From the NCBI GenBank assembly GCA_016719015.1, contig JADKAZ010000007.1:1-64000 (forward strand): 64,000 nucleotides of DNA. Direction: 5' to 3'. This stretch comes from Chitinophagaceae bacterium. Lineage in GTDB: Bacteria > Bacteroidota > Bacteroidia > Chitinophagales > Chitinophagaceae. The notes below the pieces were generated by a model. That model saw only the letters and a list, made by a program, of their open reading frames with translations, was not told the DNA's origin and ran no database searches. A program made the translations under genes and the position numbers. Below are positions 34,516-44,102 of this stretch, in pieces (positions within the stretch are counted from its first letter, which is position 1; each line of letters opens with the position of its first letter).

Positions 34516-35198
34516 CCGTCAAACTTGCAAATGCCATTGTTAAGTATGCCCATCCAGATATTACCCTTACTGTCTTCCAATAAATCGAAAACACCATCCT
34601 GCGGCAAGCCATCTTTTTCTGTATAAATTGTAAAATACTTTCCGTCAAATCTGGCAACCCCATTATATGTTGCTATCCATAGAGTGCCATTTTTGTCTTC
34701 TATACAGCTATACACCGTATCACTTGGTATGCCTTCTTTTCTTGTGTAATGAGTAAAAGTATTTTTTTCAAACTTTGTAAGACCCCCTTTAGTACAAAAC
34801 CAGATATTTTCTTTTTTGTCCTTATATACTTTTATAATTTCATTGTTTGACAATCCTTCCTTTTCTGTGTATTGTGTAAAATTTTTTCCATCAAAACAAC
34901 TTACTCCGCCATGACCGCCTATCCAAAGATTATTACTACTGTCTTCAACTACTGAAATAACAATATTGTGACTTAGCCCTTGCTTGACTGAATAATTTGT
35001 AAAGTTGATTCCATCATATTTGCTTAAACCAGTGCCATCCAATCCAAACCAGAGATTCCCTTTTTTATCTTCGCAAATCGCATATACATAAGAATAACTC
35101 AAGCCCTGATCAACATCCAGGTATTGAATACTGGTGACAGCATTGTCTTTAGTTCGCATCGGCGCCGCTTTTACAGGATGCGTCTCACTAAAAAGCAT
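34491..35198 (-). CDS. propeller-type histidine kinase, middle part
   Basis: 235 residues as read, all propeller units (YAICEDKKGNLWFGLDGTGL, SVVEDSSNNLWIGGHGG and so on). The frame is open well upstream of the first ATG: GVIPTGVPIPVTGKKMLFSE is read before 35198, and it continues to about 35295. It ends ICKFDG followed by seven foreign residues; the proper continuation is in the fragment at 32188-34515. The sensor part should lie in the periplasm. Confidence 0.85.
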   Translation of the reverse strand: MLFSETHPVKAAPMRTKDNAVTSIQYLDVDQGLSYSYVYAICEDKKGNLWFGLDGTGLSKYDGINFTNYSVKQGLSHNIVISVVEDSSNNLWIGGHGGVSCFDGKNFTQYTEKEGLSNNEIIKVYKDKKENIWFCTKGGLTKFEKNTFTHYTRKEGIPSDTVYSCIEDKNGTLWIATYNGVARFDGKYFTIYTEKDGLPQDGVFDLLEDSKGNIWMGILNNGICKFDGCALPVIV

Positions 35199-35270
35199 TT
35201 TTTTCCTGTAACGGGTATTGGAACACCCGTGGGTATTACCCCCATACTATTTTTTGCAACATGTAACTGG

Positions 35271-35660
35271 TCACCTTCTCCCAATTTTATTTTTTTTTAG
35301 ACGGGTAGTATCCACTACTGTAATAAAAAGTTTTTCAGGTACCGCATAAACATTATCGTGAATGATAGTTTTAATTGTCTGAAAATCTTTAATGGTTTTT
35401 GGTTGTAGAATTTCATTGCTGATTATTGAACTTATCAGTGGTACAGGTATTCCTGTTTTAAATGTTTCGCCAGATGCAGTAATAAGGGTTTTTATAGAAT
35501 CGCCGGTGAGTTGATTGACTATATAGCCCCCTGAAGTATTTAAAGGAACTACAACCGGCTCCTTGTACAATGACAGGCTTTCTTCTTTTGCCTGATCAGC
35601 ATTGTTTTTGCAACCAACCAGGAAAATTATCAGGATGAAGTATTTTAGAATTAGTTTCAT
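35271..35660 (-). CDS. propeller-type histidine kinase, N-terminal part
   Basis: 129 residues as read. The lipobox-like FLVGC follows a hydrophobic signal. The mature region VVVPLNTSGGYIVNQLTGDS has the short repeats and Pro/Val pattern seen before propellers in this kinase class. It ends VVDTTRLKKNKIGRR; deleting one A from the run complementary to T35290-35298 gives RLKKIKLGEGDQL and joins the middle part. The three pieces form one gene of about 1157 codons from 35660 to 32188. Confidence 0.75.
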   Translation of the reverse strand: MKLILKYFILIIFLVGCKNNADQAKEESLSLYKEPVVVPLNTSGGYIVNQLTGDSIKTLITASGETFKTGIPVPLISSIISNEILQPKTIKDFQTIKTIIHDNVYAVPEKLFITVVDTTRLKKNKIGRR

Positions 35661-35747
35661 CTGAATAGAAATCTACTTTTGATATTGACTAATAATGAAG
35701 TTGATAACTTTTACTCATTCACTTCTGCATTCCCTCTCTGCCGGTAT

Positions 35748-36125
35748 TTATTTAAATCCCAACTCTTCCGCCGGATCCCAAAATAATTTTTTGAAATCAA
35801 CCACCTGGTCATTCTTTACTTTCACACCTTCTTTCTTCAATAATTTTTCCATCATCCCGGGGGGAGAAAAATGATGTTTGCCGGAGAGTATGCCAAGCCG
35901 GTTTACCACCCGATGGGCAGGTACTTTCGGTTTTACCCAGTGGGCACCATTCATGGCCCAGCCTACCATTCTTGCACTCGATTTTGTTCCAAGGTAATTG
36001 GCAATGGCACCATACGAGGTAACCCGCCCTTTGGGAATATGTCTTGCGACTTCCCAAACATTTTCAAAAAAAGAAGGCTCTTCTTTATTGACAACGGGTA
36101 GTTGTTGATTTTTTATTTTACGCAT
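35748..36125 (-). CDS. alkyltransferase-like protein (ATL), MGMT family
   Basis: 125 residues, a single C-terminal MGMT-type DNA-binding domain: VWEVARHIPKGRVTSYGAIA, then VPAHRVVNRLGILSGKHHF. The active-site Cys of PCHR is replaced by Ala (PAHR), so it cannot accept alkyl groups. ATL proteins bind O6-alkylguanine and hand it to nucleotide-excision repair. It is divergent from the caspase gene, with only 66 bases between the two starts. Confidence 0.9.
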   Translation of the reverse strand: MRKIKNQQLPVVNKEEPSFFENVWEVARHIPKGRVTSYGAIANYLGTKSSARMVGWAMNGAHWVKPKVPAHRVVNRLGILSGKHHFSPPGMMEKLLKKEGVKVKNDQVVDFKKLFWDPAEELGFK

Positions 36126-36191
36126 AAACGAGGTTGGGCTTTGCCGCTTTGTAGTATATTACAAGAAGGTTCTGAACCTAAGATATACTTT

Positions 36192-39100
36192 ATGAAGAAA
36201 TTTCAGTTTGTCATCAGCCTATTATTTTTTTTCGTTACCGCCCATACACAGCCATTTACTGAAAAGCGATATATGCTGCCGGAAAAGCTGGATAAAAGTT
36301 TTACAGCTAATGACAACCTGCTCGTTTCCCCGGATGGTACAATGCTGTGTATCATGAGTGCAAAATCACCTTATTATGCTTTACTGATGAACCTTGCCAC
36401 CGGCATTATTGAAGACTCAATAAAAATTAACACGTATGCACCCGGGATAAAATGGTCTCCCGATAGCCGTAGCATCTGCTTTTATCTCTACGATTATCCC
36501 GATTACTATTTTGCCTTGTATGACAGGAAAGGTAACCTGCTTAAAAAAGTAGCTGTGCCTTACCCGGTTTTAAATTACCAGCTCGACAGTGCAGCGACAG
36601 AAATAGCAGCGACACTCTATTATTTACCCGAAACCGGGGCGGAGTATCAATCTGATCTGAGCATGGCTTATATCTATCCCAAAGGGAAAAAATATACTTA
36701 CCGAATCTATTCATTTGATATTGCCAGAGGAACGGTAAAAGATAGTCTTTCGGTAAAAGCAACTTTTCCAAGGGTAGAAGGAAAATGGAGGGGCAGCTGG
36801 TTGGTATTATTATGCCAGAGTGAAGCAGAGTTCCAGATAAGTGCTGCCATATGCAAGGTTGATTTTAAAAACAAACAACTGAATAGTATTGCTAATTCAG
36901 AGCAGCTGTTCATGAATGAAAACATCAGTAAAATTGAAACACACTTAACAGATGGTCTTTTAGTTTCGGGCAGCAGAACCGTATTTGAATTTTCAGAAAA
37001 AGAAAACCGGTTCAAGCAGGTTATTTCTTTTCCGCTGATGCGGGTTCAACTGATCGAAGGTATCGGAACAAATTCAAACAGGCAATCGGCGGCTACAGTC
37101 GCTATCGGGGCAAGCGGACAGCGATGGGCCGAAAATGAATTATGGGTATACAATAAAGACAAAAAGCTAACGAAAATTGATACCAGGGATTTTTTCCCGC
37201 ACTTAGTTACCCTTAACCGGGATTCAGTTTCCATCTACCACTTTACGAAAGAAGAAGTATTGCTCAGAAAGTTTGCTACTGTTGTTGCGCCGGTTGTAGA
37301 AAAGCCGCAAGTATTAATACAAAATAGCCTGAAAGCCGATGACAGGCTCATGATTCCCAACTCTGATTTTTTACTCGAGTATAATTCTGAAGGGTGGCAG
37401 GTAACGGACCAGTCTTCTCAGCTAATTGTGCACCGGCAACGGGATTTTGAAAGCTATGGAACAAAATTCACTACAGCCGGTAATAATCAATTCATCATAA
37501 AATATTCTTCAGATAAGGCAGATTTTATACCAATCGGCAAATGGAAAGAAGTAGCTGCTACATTATCATTACAACACCCGTTGCTTAAAGACGGTAATTC
37601 ACTTTACAGTGGTTCAGCAAGTCTTTCCAACCTGACCTTTAATCCTGCGACCTCTTTATTAACGGGAATGTTTACCAGCAGCAATTTTTATTTTATTGCT
37701 GCCTGGGATATTAATAGTTCGTACTCTCCCAAATATGTGGTACGGTTAGAAAGAAAAGGAATACCGGGAGATGCAAAGTCCTTATATGGCAGCGGTGGTG
37801 CTATTCCCATATTGCTTTCCCATATCAGTTATAATATGCAGGATGCAGAATGGAAGAAAATAAATCCGGATGATTTACTGAGGAGAATAAAACAGGTATC
37901 AGGCAACCTGTCTTCTTTTACTATGGAAAAACTAAATGACTTTAGTGATTTTTCCTGGCAATATAATGTTGCAGAAGGTAAGGTAACAGGCAATTTCAGT
38001 TACCAGGATAGTATTTATGGACAAATGCTGATTAATTTAAAGGATCCTTCTCAATCTGTTTATTTCTGTCACAAACCATTGAGAGGAACTTTCCCCGGCT
38101 ATAAGTTTGTTCAGTTTTTACCGGGTGGATTTGGTAGTCCCAAAATTCAATTGTCCGACAATGGGAATATAGTTGCCATATCAGATCTGGGTAATGTTTC
38201 ATTATGTGATCTGCGGACAATGAAAAATACCGCCATCCCTAAAGAAAATAAGGAGGCAAACTTTGACGGCGACACTCATTTTTTAGTTGAGTCCAGAGGG
38301 ATTTTAATTAATAATACAGCATGGTATGATGCAAACGACTTGAAACCCATTTACCAGAAAGCAAAAACATTGTATTGTGATTCGGCCAGTTACCTGCCGG
38401 AAAGAAAATTGCTGGTCGTTAATTTACCGGGAAGAAGGGGATACCTGGAAATACAATTGGACAGGATGAGTATAAAACAAAAGAAAAATACAGCAGTAAG
38501 ATTGCAAAAGAATTTTATAAGAGACACTACTTTCAGAAATTTTTTTCCCGATAAAAAATCCTGGATCATCGCCAGTCAGTGGGGAATGGGTTATGATACT
38601 TCCCAAAAGGCAACTGCTAATTACATGGGAAGAACTTTTGCCACTACTTTAGACGGCAGAATAAATTTTGTGCAGTTTCTGCCGGCACAAAACCAGGTAT
38701 TTATAGGTTATACGGATGAAGGCAGTTTCGAATGTTGGGATATTTTAGCTGAACAAATGCTGTTTAAATTGGTGCTGATTGATGAAAATAATTTCTTCAT
38801 CCAAAGTAAATCGGGGTATTATTATGCAACACCCAATGCCTTGCAACAGGTAGGATTTTTACAGGATGGAGTTGGCATCCCCGCCAGTTTTCTTGATGCA
38901 GGTCTTAACCGGCCGGACATGGTGCTGAACGATATGTTTGATACGGCAGATAATAAAATAAAGCAATTGATTGCTATTTATAAAAAGGCAGCCACCAGGA
39001 AAAGCAGCAAGATCAGTTCAATTATAACCGTTCAATCGCCGCTTGTGACTGTTTCAAGACCTGAAACTACACTGCAGCAGCAAAATGAGTACGAGGTAAA

Positions 39101-40175
39101 ATATACAGTAGAGGCTAAAGCTGATCCTGTCAGTTATTTTAGTGTCCAGGCGAATAATGTAATTATCTGGGATACCAGTTTTGTAAAACCATTATCCAAC
39201 CAGTCGTTGGTAAAAAGAATTCAACTGACTTCGGGAGAAAATCAATTAGTGTACCTCGCCAAAGATGCAGGTGGTAATTCCAGTATTCCAGTTTTTCAAC
39301 GCATCGTTTATCAACCGGCGAAACCAGTGGAATCGAAAACATATATAATAGCACTGGCAGTTAACAATTATAGTGACACTACCAAAAATTTGAAGTACGC
39401 CACTAAAGACGGCAAGGATATGCTGGCTGCTTTCCGAACTATTGAAGAAGGGCAAATTGTTACGGACTCATTATTTGATGTCGCAGTGACGGTAGAGAAT
39501 ATCAGGATGCTGAAACAAAAATTACTGCAAACAAGGATAGAAGATAAAGTGATCATCAGTTTCTCTGGTCATGGTATGCTCGACGACAGCATGAACTTTT
39601 ACCTGGCTACACATAATATGGATTTTACCCGTCCCCGGAAGTATGGTTTCAGTTTTAATGAACTGGAAGAATTGCTAACAAATATTCCGGCCAGAAAGAA
39701 ATTATTACTCATCGATGCCTGTCACAGTGGTAATATTGAAAAGGAAGAAGAGTTGACTGACGATGAGAAAACGATACTGGCTCCGCAGGTAAAACCACAG
39801 TCAGATACAACGGCGTCGGCAAAAGGCCTGGGTATTATAAGGCCGGACGATATAAGTCTGCAGCAGGTAATTAGTCAATTGTTTGCTTCTTCAAGTAGTA
39901 AGAGTGGCGCAGAAGTAATTGCAGCCACTGCAGGAAATGCTTATGCATATGAAGCACCACAATGGAATAATGGTGTATTTACCTATGCTGTTTTAAAAGC
40001 ATTTCATAGCAATTCGGACCTGGATAAAAATTTTGATAATAAGATTTCTATAAAGGAGCTTAAAAAGTTTGTCTACGCTACGGTAATAGAATTAACGAAT
40101 GGTAAGCAACAGCCTCTTTCCCGGTATGAGAATCCTAATTATGACTGGGACCTGCTGCCCATGCGGTACGATTAA
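36192..40175 (+). CDS. secreted beta-propeller/caspase (peptidase C14) fusion
   Basis: The start at 36192 (MKKFQFVISLLFFFVTAHTQ) is set by the signal peptide; 1327 residues. Residues 1-1000 or so are WD40/TolB-like beta-propeller material (NDNLLVSPDGTMLCIMSAKS, LSDNGNIVAISDLGNVSLCD). The last 300 residues are a caspase fold with the catalytic dyad in FSGHGMLDD (His) and LLIDACHSG (Cys), starting at YIIALAVNNYSDTTKNLKYA. It is probably periplasmic or outer-membrane-facing and self-processing or partner-cleaving; the propeller may choose the target. Similar fusions are common in Bacteroidota, with roles mostly unproven. Confidence 0.88.
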   Translation: MKKFQFVISLLFFFVTAHTQPFTEKRYMLPEKLDKSFTANDNLLVSPDGTMLCIMSAKSPYYALLMNLATGIIEDSIKINTYAPGIKWSPDSRSICFYLYDYPDYYFALYDRKGNLLKKVAVPYPVLNYQLDSAATEIAATLYYLPETGAEYQSDLSMAYIYPKGKKYTYRIYSFDIARGTVKDSLSVKATFPRVEGKWRGSWLVLLCQSEAEFQISAAICKVDFKNKQLNSIANSEQLFMNENISKIETHLTDGLLVSGSRTVFEFSEKENRFKQVISFPLMRVQLIEGIGTNSNRQSAATVAIGASGQRWAENELWVYNKDKKLTKIDTRDFFPHLVTLNRDSVSIYHFTKEEVLLRKFATVVAPVVEKPQVLIQNSLKADDRLMIPNSDFLLEYNSEGWQVTDQSSQLIVHRQRDFESYGTKFTTAGNNQFIIKYSSDKADFIPIGKWKEVAATLSLQHPLLKDGNSLYSGSASLSNLTFNPATSLLTGMFTSSNFYFIAAWDINSSYSPKYVVRLERKGIPGDAKSLYGSGGAIPILLSHISYNMQDAEWKKINPDDLLRRIKQVSGNLSSFTMEKLNDFSDFSWQYNVAEGKVTGNFSYQDSIYGQMLINLKDPSQSVYFCHKPLRGTFPGYKFVQFLPGGFGSPKIQLSDNGNIVAISDLGNVSLCDLRTMKNTAIPKENKEANFDGDTHFLVESRGILINNTAWYDANDLKPIYQKAKTLYCDSASYLPERKLLVVNLPGRRGYLEIQLDRMSIKQKKNTAVRLQKNFIRDTTFRNFFPDKKSWIIASQWGMGYDTSQKATANYMGRTFATTLDGRINFVQFLPAQNQVFIGYTDEGSFECWDILAEQMLFKLVLIDENNFFIQSKSGYYYATPNALQQVGFLQDGVGIPASFLDAGLNRPDMVLNDMFDTADNKIKQLIAIYKKAATRKSSKISSIITVQSPLVTVSRPETTLQQQNEYEVKYTVEAKADPVSYFSVQANNVIIWDTSFVKPLSNQSLVKRIQLTSGENQLVYLAKDAGGNSSIPVFQRIVYQPAKPVESKTYIIALAVNNYSDTTKNLKYATKDGKDMLAAFRTIEEGQIVTDSLFDVAVTVENIRMLKQKLLQTRIEDKVIISFSGHGMLDDSMNFYLATHNMDFTRPRKYGFSFNELEELLTNIPARKKLLLIDACHSGNIEKEEELTDDEKTILAPQVKPQSDTTASAKGLGIIRPDDISLQQVISQLFASSSSKSGAEVIAATAGNAYAYEAPQWNNGVFTYAVLKAFHSNSDLDKNFDNKISIKELKKFVYATVIELTNGKQQPLSRYENPNYDWDLLPMRYD

Positions 40176-40185
40176 ATCGGGCTGA

Positions 40186-40368
40186 TTATATTTTTTTTTC
40201 AGCAAGGAGAGTTGCCCGCCGGGGTTCGGGTACATTCTCATAATCAAATGGACAATGTTTGCAGCCATTACCACAACAATATCCTTTATCTAAATGGTAC
40301 TTTTCAGTAAGCACTACGAAGCCTTCTTCATTTATATAATAATCAATATCCTCAATCAGCTCTTTCAT
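40186..40368 (-). CDS. DUF5522 small Cys-rich protein
   Basis: 60 residues with a cluster YCCGNGCKHCPFDYEN, which is the signature of DUF5522, a small protein family often found next to trmB. The four cysteines suggest zinc or iron-sulfur binding (inference). It overlaps the 3' end of trmB by 17 bases and is read on the same strand, so they are probably co-translated. Confidence 0.85.
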   Translation of the reverse strand: MKELIEDIDYYINEEGFVVLTEKYHLDKGYCCGNGCKHCPFDYENVPEPRRATLLAEKKI

Positions 40369-41071
40369 ATTCTTTCAACAGTTGTTTTAACTCTTCGTCC
40401 TTTTCTTTGCCGTGGAGATTTTCGGGTAATGAAAAACTCAGATAATGTATCCGGTTACTTCCGGCAATGTCTAACGACTCATAATGAGTTTTAATTTTTA
40501 GTTCCTCAGCCAACGTTTCCTGCCCAAATACATCATCTAGATCCTTATGCAGCGGGCAACCGTACAAATCAATCACCAGTTTGGTGAACTTATACAGGTC
40601 CGGGCTATCTGTCTTCAGGTGTATTAAACCATTGGGAACCAGAAATTGTTGATAAAGGCGTAAAAATTTTGGGTGTGTCAGTCTTTTTTTAGCTTTTGAC
40701 ATCCTTAGCTGAGGATCGGGGAATGTGATCCAGATTTCTGCCACTTCATTTTTTGCAAAATATTGGGCTATCTGGTCGATCTGCGATCTTATAAAAGCAA
40801 CATTCGTTAAGTTGTTTTGTAATGCTTTTTTGGCGCCTACCCAGATGCGGTTGCCCTTAAGATCAATGCCGATAAAATTTCTATCGGGATATAACTGGCC
40901 AAGCCCCACGGCATATTCGCCTTTGCCGCAGGCTAATTCGAGTGTAATAGGATTGTCGTTACTGAAAAACTCTTTCCATCTACCGGCTGTATCTTTTGGA
41001 TACTGCAGCACATTGGTAAAAGTTTCCAATTCTGCAAAGCGTATCAATTTTTTTTGACCCATGACTGCCAA
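40352..41071 (-). CDS. trmB: tRNA (guanine-N7-)-methyltransferase TrmB
   Basis: 239 residues. It methylates G46 of tRNAs. The SAM site LELACGKGEYAVGLGQLYPD and GIDLKGNRIWVGAKKA is clear, and EIWITFPDPQLRMSKAKKRL is the family motif near the active site. A start at 41062 (MGQKKLIRFAEL) is as plausible as 41071. The gene is followed within an overlap by DUF5522. Confidence 0.95.
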   Translation of the reverse strand: MAVMGQKKLIRFAELETFTNVLQYPKDTAGRWKEFFSNDNPITLELACGKGEYAVGLGQLYPDRNFIGIDLKGNRIWVGAKKALQNNLTNVAFIRSQIDQIAQYFAKNEVAEIWITFPDPQLRMSKAKKRLTHPKFLRLYQQFLVPNGLIHLKTDSPDLYKFTKLVIDLYGCPLHKDLDDVFGQETLAEELKIKTHYESLDIAGSNRIHYLSFSLPENLHGKEKDEELKQLLKEYERAD

Positions 41072-41078
41072 AGGTAAA

Positions 41079-41354
41079 TTAAATCTTTACCTGCAGGCCA
41101 ACCCCAAAAACAGATTTCATCTGTAAGGCCGGCGAAGTGCCGTTCTCGCCGAAAAGCTTTACATCGTCATCATAGATCATATCAAGGTTCCAACTGAAGC
41201 AAATTAGTTTACCCACCTTGGCTGATACAGCATTGGTCATATATAAATCTGTATTCAGCGGATTGTTTTTATAATTGGAGAAGAGATCAATTCGTCCTCT
41301 ATACGAAATAAACTTATTGAAGGACTCTTGAATAATTAATAGTGGCAAAAGCAC
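41079..41354 (-). CDS. DUF3078 protein, C-terminal fragment
   Basis: 91 residues in this frame, of which FNKFISYRGRIDLFSNYKNN, LICFSWNLDMIYDDDVKLFG and SPALQMKSVFGVGL match the end of the paralogue at 42037-42972 (FNKFITYKGRLDLFSNYRNN). It is the continuation of the fragment at 41314-42024 after a one-base shift at about 41319-41330; the first residues (MLLPLLIIQES) are not real. Confidence 0.8.
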   Translation of the reverse strand: MLLPLLIIQESFNKFISYRGRIDLFSNYKNNPLNTDLYMTNAVSAKVGKLICFSWNLDMIYDDDVKLFGENGTSPALQMKSVFGVGLQVKI

Positions 41355-42024
41355 CGAGTTGGCTGGAGCTGTGTTGGCCGGGAGTTACTCCATAATCACC
41401 CCTGGCAGAAAGTGAGTCATCTTTTACAATTACCCAACGGGCTGTAAAAGGGGAGATAAAGACAGATAAATTTTTACCGGGTTTATAATCCAGCCCCTGG
41501 CTGATTAGAACATAGGCTGGAGATAAAAAGGCAGATGCAAAATTCTTTCTGAAATATCCTTTGGATGTTTCGGTGTAAGAATATCCTTTTAATAGTTGCG
41601 ACCTGAAATTAGTAAGAGTAGTCAGGTTAAGTGTTTTATTTAATGCGTAACCATACCTGGAAACAAAGTCAATCCTGTCATCATTTTTGCGGCTGCCAAG
41701 ACTGGTTGTCTTGATATAACCGAAATTTATATTAAGTAAGTTATCCCAGCTTGTTTTTTCTTTTTTAAAAAAAGATAAAAGATTGAGTGAGGTGGAAACG
41801 GATAAGGAAAAATCATCACCACCTGCTGCCCAGTTACTAAGACTGCCCTGGCCAGCACTTATCTGATAAGAGCCTCCTGCTTTCCAGTTTTTCTTGCTGG
41901 TATCGGCTATATCTTTTTTTATTGTTCTGGCAGATTCAGCCTGGAGCTTTCGGATGCTTGCATCCTGGCAAAAGGTATAAGAGGATAGTACTAAAGCAAT
42001 AACAAACCCGGTAATTATTTTCAT
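41314..42024 (-). CDS. DUF3078 protein, N-terminal fragment
   Basis: 236 residues as read: signal peptide, then TIKKDIADTSKKNWKAGGSY, GQGSLSNWAAGGDDFSLSVS and LGSRKNDDRIDFVSRYGYAL, all DUF3078 features. Predicted to form an outer-membrane beta structure, as known for the family by annotation only. It ends AFATINYSRVLQ; removing one base restores the paralogue's ending. It lies 12 bases downstream of its paralogue, as a tandem duplicate. Confidence 0.82.
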   Translation of the reverse strand: MKIITGFVIALVLSSYTFCQDASIRKLQAESARTIKKDIADTSKKNWKAGGSYQISAGQGSLSNWAAGGDDFSLSVSTSLNLLSFFKKEKTSWDNLLNINFGYIKTTSLGSRKNDDRIDFVSRYGYALNKTLNLTTLTNFRSQLLKGYSYTETSKGYFRKNFASAFLSPAYVLISQGLDYKPGKNLSVFISPFTARWVIVKDDSLSARGDYGVTPGQHSSSQLGAFATINYSRVLQ

Positions 42025-42036
42025 TTTTATTGGTTC

Positions 42037-42972
42037 TTACTTATAGGAAATGTATAAAGTGGTTGGTAGCGCAATCAATGATTTGACCTGTAGCCCCGGG
42101 GATGTTTTGTTCTCACCAAAGAGTTTCACATCATCATCATAAATCAGATCTACACCCCAGCTCACCGTTAGTATCTTCATCAATTTGGCATTCAGGATAT
42201 TTGACATAAACAGGTCAACATTCTGCGGATTGTTTCTGTAATTTGAAAATAAATCAAGTCGTCCTTTATAAGTTATGAATTTATTGAATTCCTTCAGGTA
42301 ACCAATTGTTGCAAAAGCTCCAAATTCCAGGTTTGTTGTTTTACCCGCACTAACACCATATAAACCTTTATTAGAAAGGGCTGTATCTCTTACAATAACC
42401 CAACGGGCAGTAGCAGGCGACAGGAAAATAGATAAATTTTTTGCAGGCTTATAGTCAAGCCCCGGGCTTACTAATAAATATCCCGGTGCCATAAAAGTGG
42501 AGGAAAAGGTTTTTACATTATCAGAATAGGTAAAACCTTTGAAGAATTGTGACCTCAGGTTAATAAGTCCGGAAAGATTAAGTTTTGGATTAATAGCATG
42601 TCCGTACTTAGAAAGCAGGTCAAAGCGGTCATCATTTTTCCGGCTGCCAAGACTTGTTGTATTTACATAGCCGAAATTAAAATCAAAGGTGTTATCCCAG
42701 CTGTGGTGCCCATTTTTATAAAAAGCGAACAAGCTTAGTATAGAGTTGACAGATAAAGAAAAATTATCACCGCCTGCTGCCCAGTTGTTAAGAGAGCCTT
42801 GTGAAATATTAATCCCATAAAGGCCTCCTTTTTTCCATTTTTTAGCAGAAGTGTCGTTCACTTCCTTTTTTATTGTTTTATCTGATTCAGTCTGCAAGGC
42901 TTTCACGGTTTGATCCTGTGCCGATACAATCAGCGGGGCAAACAATATGCTGAAGGCTATAATAAGTTTCAT
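42037..42972 (-). CDS. DUF3078 protein, intact copy
   Basis: 311 residues from the ATG at 42972 (MKLIIAFSILFAPLIVSAQ, signal peptide). A longer frame back to 43074 lacks any signal-like start. The domain is complete: KEVNDTSAKKWKKGGLYGIN, SQGSLNNWAAGGDNFSLSVN, FNFGYVNTTSLGSRKNDDRF and LIYDDDVKLFGENKTSPGLQ. Amphipathic strands suggest a beta-barrel or large beta-sheet at the outer membrane. It is a tandem duplicate of the split gene downstream. Confidence 0.85.
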   Translation of the reverse strand: MKLIIAFSILFAPLIVSAQDQTVKALQTESDKTIKKEVNDTSAKKWKKGGLYGINISQGSLNNWAAGGDNFSLSVNSILSLFAFYKNGHHSWDNTFDFNFGYVNTTSLGSRKNDDRFDLLSKYGHAINPKLNLSGLINLRSQFFKGFTYSDNVKTFSSTFMAPGYLLVSPGLDYKPAKNLSIFLSPATARWVIVRDTALSNKGLYGVSAGKTTNLEFGAFATIGYLKEFNKFITYKGRLDLFSNYRNNPQNVDLFMSNILNAKLMKILTVSWGVDLIYDDDVKLFGENKTSPGLQVKSLIALPTTLYISYK

Positions 42973-43077
42973 AACAAATGCTGGTTTTAATAATTCATTG
43001 TCTGATTTTTTTAAAATGCAAGTATTCCCTTGCTTCACATTTGGAATTGAAAGATATAAATCCATATAAAACAAGAG

Positions 43078-43962
43078 TTACATTTTTATATCTTCAATAA
43101 AATTTTTCACAGCGGGGGATAATTTAATGGCCGGATTTTCTTTTATGTTAATAGTAGTAAGTCCTTCTAATTGGGTAATACTTTCCGGAAGTGTTGTAAG
43201 CTTATTGGATTCAAGATACAATTCAGCAAGACGGGAAAGTTTGCCGATGCTTTCAGGCAACGCTGTAAGTTTATTGCCATTTAAATCCAGGACCGTAAGG
43301 TTGTTGAGTTTGACAATGCAGTTGGGGATTACGGTGAAACGGTTATAGGACAGTGCCAGGTATTTAAGTTGGGTCAGGCTGCCCATACTTTCAGGAAGAT
43401 TGGTAAGCAGGTTTCCCCCGAGACCGATTTCGGTAAGGTTACTGAGTTTTGAAATGCTTTCCGGAATCGTGTTGATAATATTGCCGTATAAATAAATTTC
43501 CGAGAGATTACTGAGTTTAGACAGAAAGTCTGGAAAAGAAGCAATCTTATTATTATTGAAGTAAAGTATTTTAAGGTTACTAAGGTTGGTGATAGTTCCG
43601 GGAAGAAAAGAGCAGTTATTATTACTCAAATCCAATTCGGTAAGACTCACCAGTTGTGTTACACTTTCCGGAAGCGAATTAAACTTATTATTACTGAGAT
43701 TAAGTTCTGACAGATTTTTCAATTGCATAATCTTGTCAGGTACAGCAGATAGTTTGTTACCGGCCAGATCAAGTGCAGTAAGATGGGTAAGACTAAAGAT
43801 GCTCTCAGGTATCTCAGTCAGTTTTTTATTATTCAGTGCCAGGATAAAAACATCAGCAGGATTTTTCAATGCTTCTTCCAGGGAGGTGTATACTTTATCT
43901 TTTTGACTATAACTGAGTAAGCTTGCAAGGAACAGGATAACGAGCAGGGTTAGTTTTTTCAT
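43078..43962 (-). CDS. secreted leucine-rich repeat protein
   Basis: 294 residues: signal peptide, then about nine LRR units of 23 residues (LTALDLAGNKLSAVPDKIMQ, LTELDLSNNNCSFLPGTITN, LTVLDLNGNKLTALPESIGK). The consensus LxxLxLxxNxLxxLPxxIxx is the bacterial LPxxI type. LRRs give protein-protein interaction surfaces; no enzyme domain is attached. It is the last gene before a 464-base gap that contains the tRNA-like RNA. Confidence 0.85.
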   Translation of the reverse strand: MKKLTLLVILFLASLLSYSQKDKVYTSLEEALKNPADVFILALNNKKLTEIPESIFSLTHLTALDLAGNKLSAVPDKIMQLKNLSELNLSNNKFNSLPESVTQLVSLTELDLSNNNCSFLPGTITNLSNLKILYFNNNKIASFPDFLSKLSNLSEIYLYGNIINTIPESISKLSNLTEIGLGGNLLTNLPESMGSLTQLKYLALSYNRFTVIPNCIVKLNNLTVLDLNGNKLTALPESIGKLSRLAELYLESNKLTTLPESITQLEGLTTINIKENPAIKLSPAVKNFIEDIKM

Positions 43963-44045
43963 AGCATAAATTTCGGATTTTTATTTTCTATATCCATCTT
44001 TCCGTAATATCAAAACATCCAGCTAATAATAATACTGCTAGCCTA

Positions 44046-44077
44046 AAATAAAAAAAGCCCCCGTGAAAACGGAGGCC
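44046..44077 (-). terminator. terminator of the tRNA-like RNA
   Basis: Stem GCCTCCGT/ACGGGGGC with one mismatch and a TTTC loop, followed on the minus strand by TTTTTTTATTTTA. It lies about 27 bases after the encoded CCA of the RNA gene. Confidence 0.75.
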
Positions 44078-44102
44078 AAACAACATACATGAGAAATTAA
44101 AC

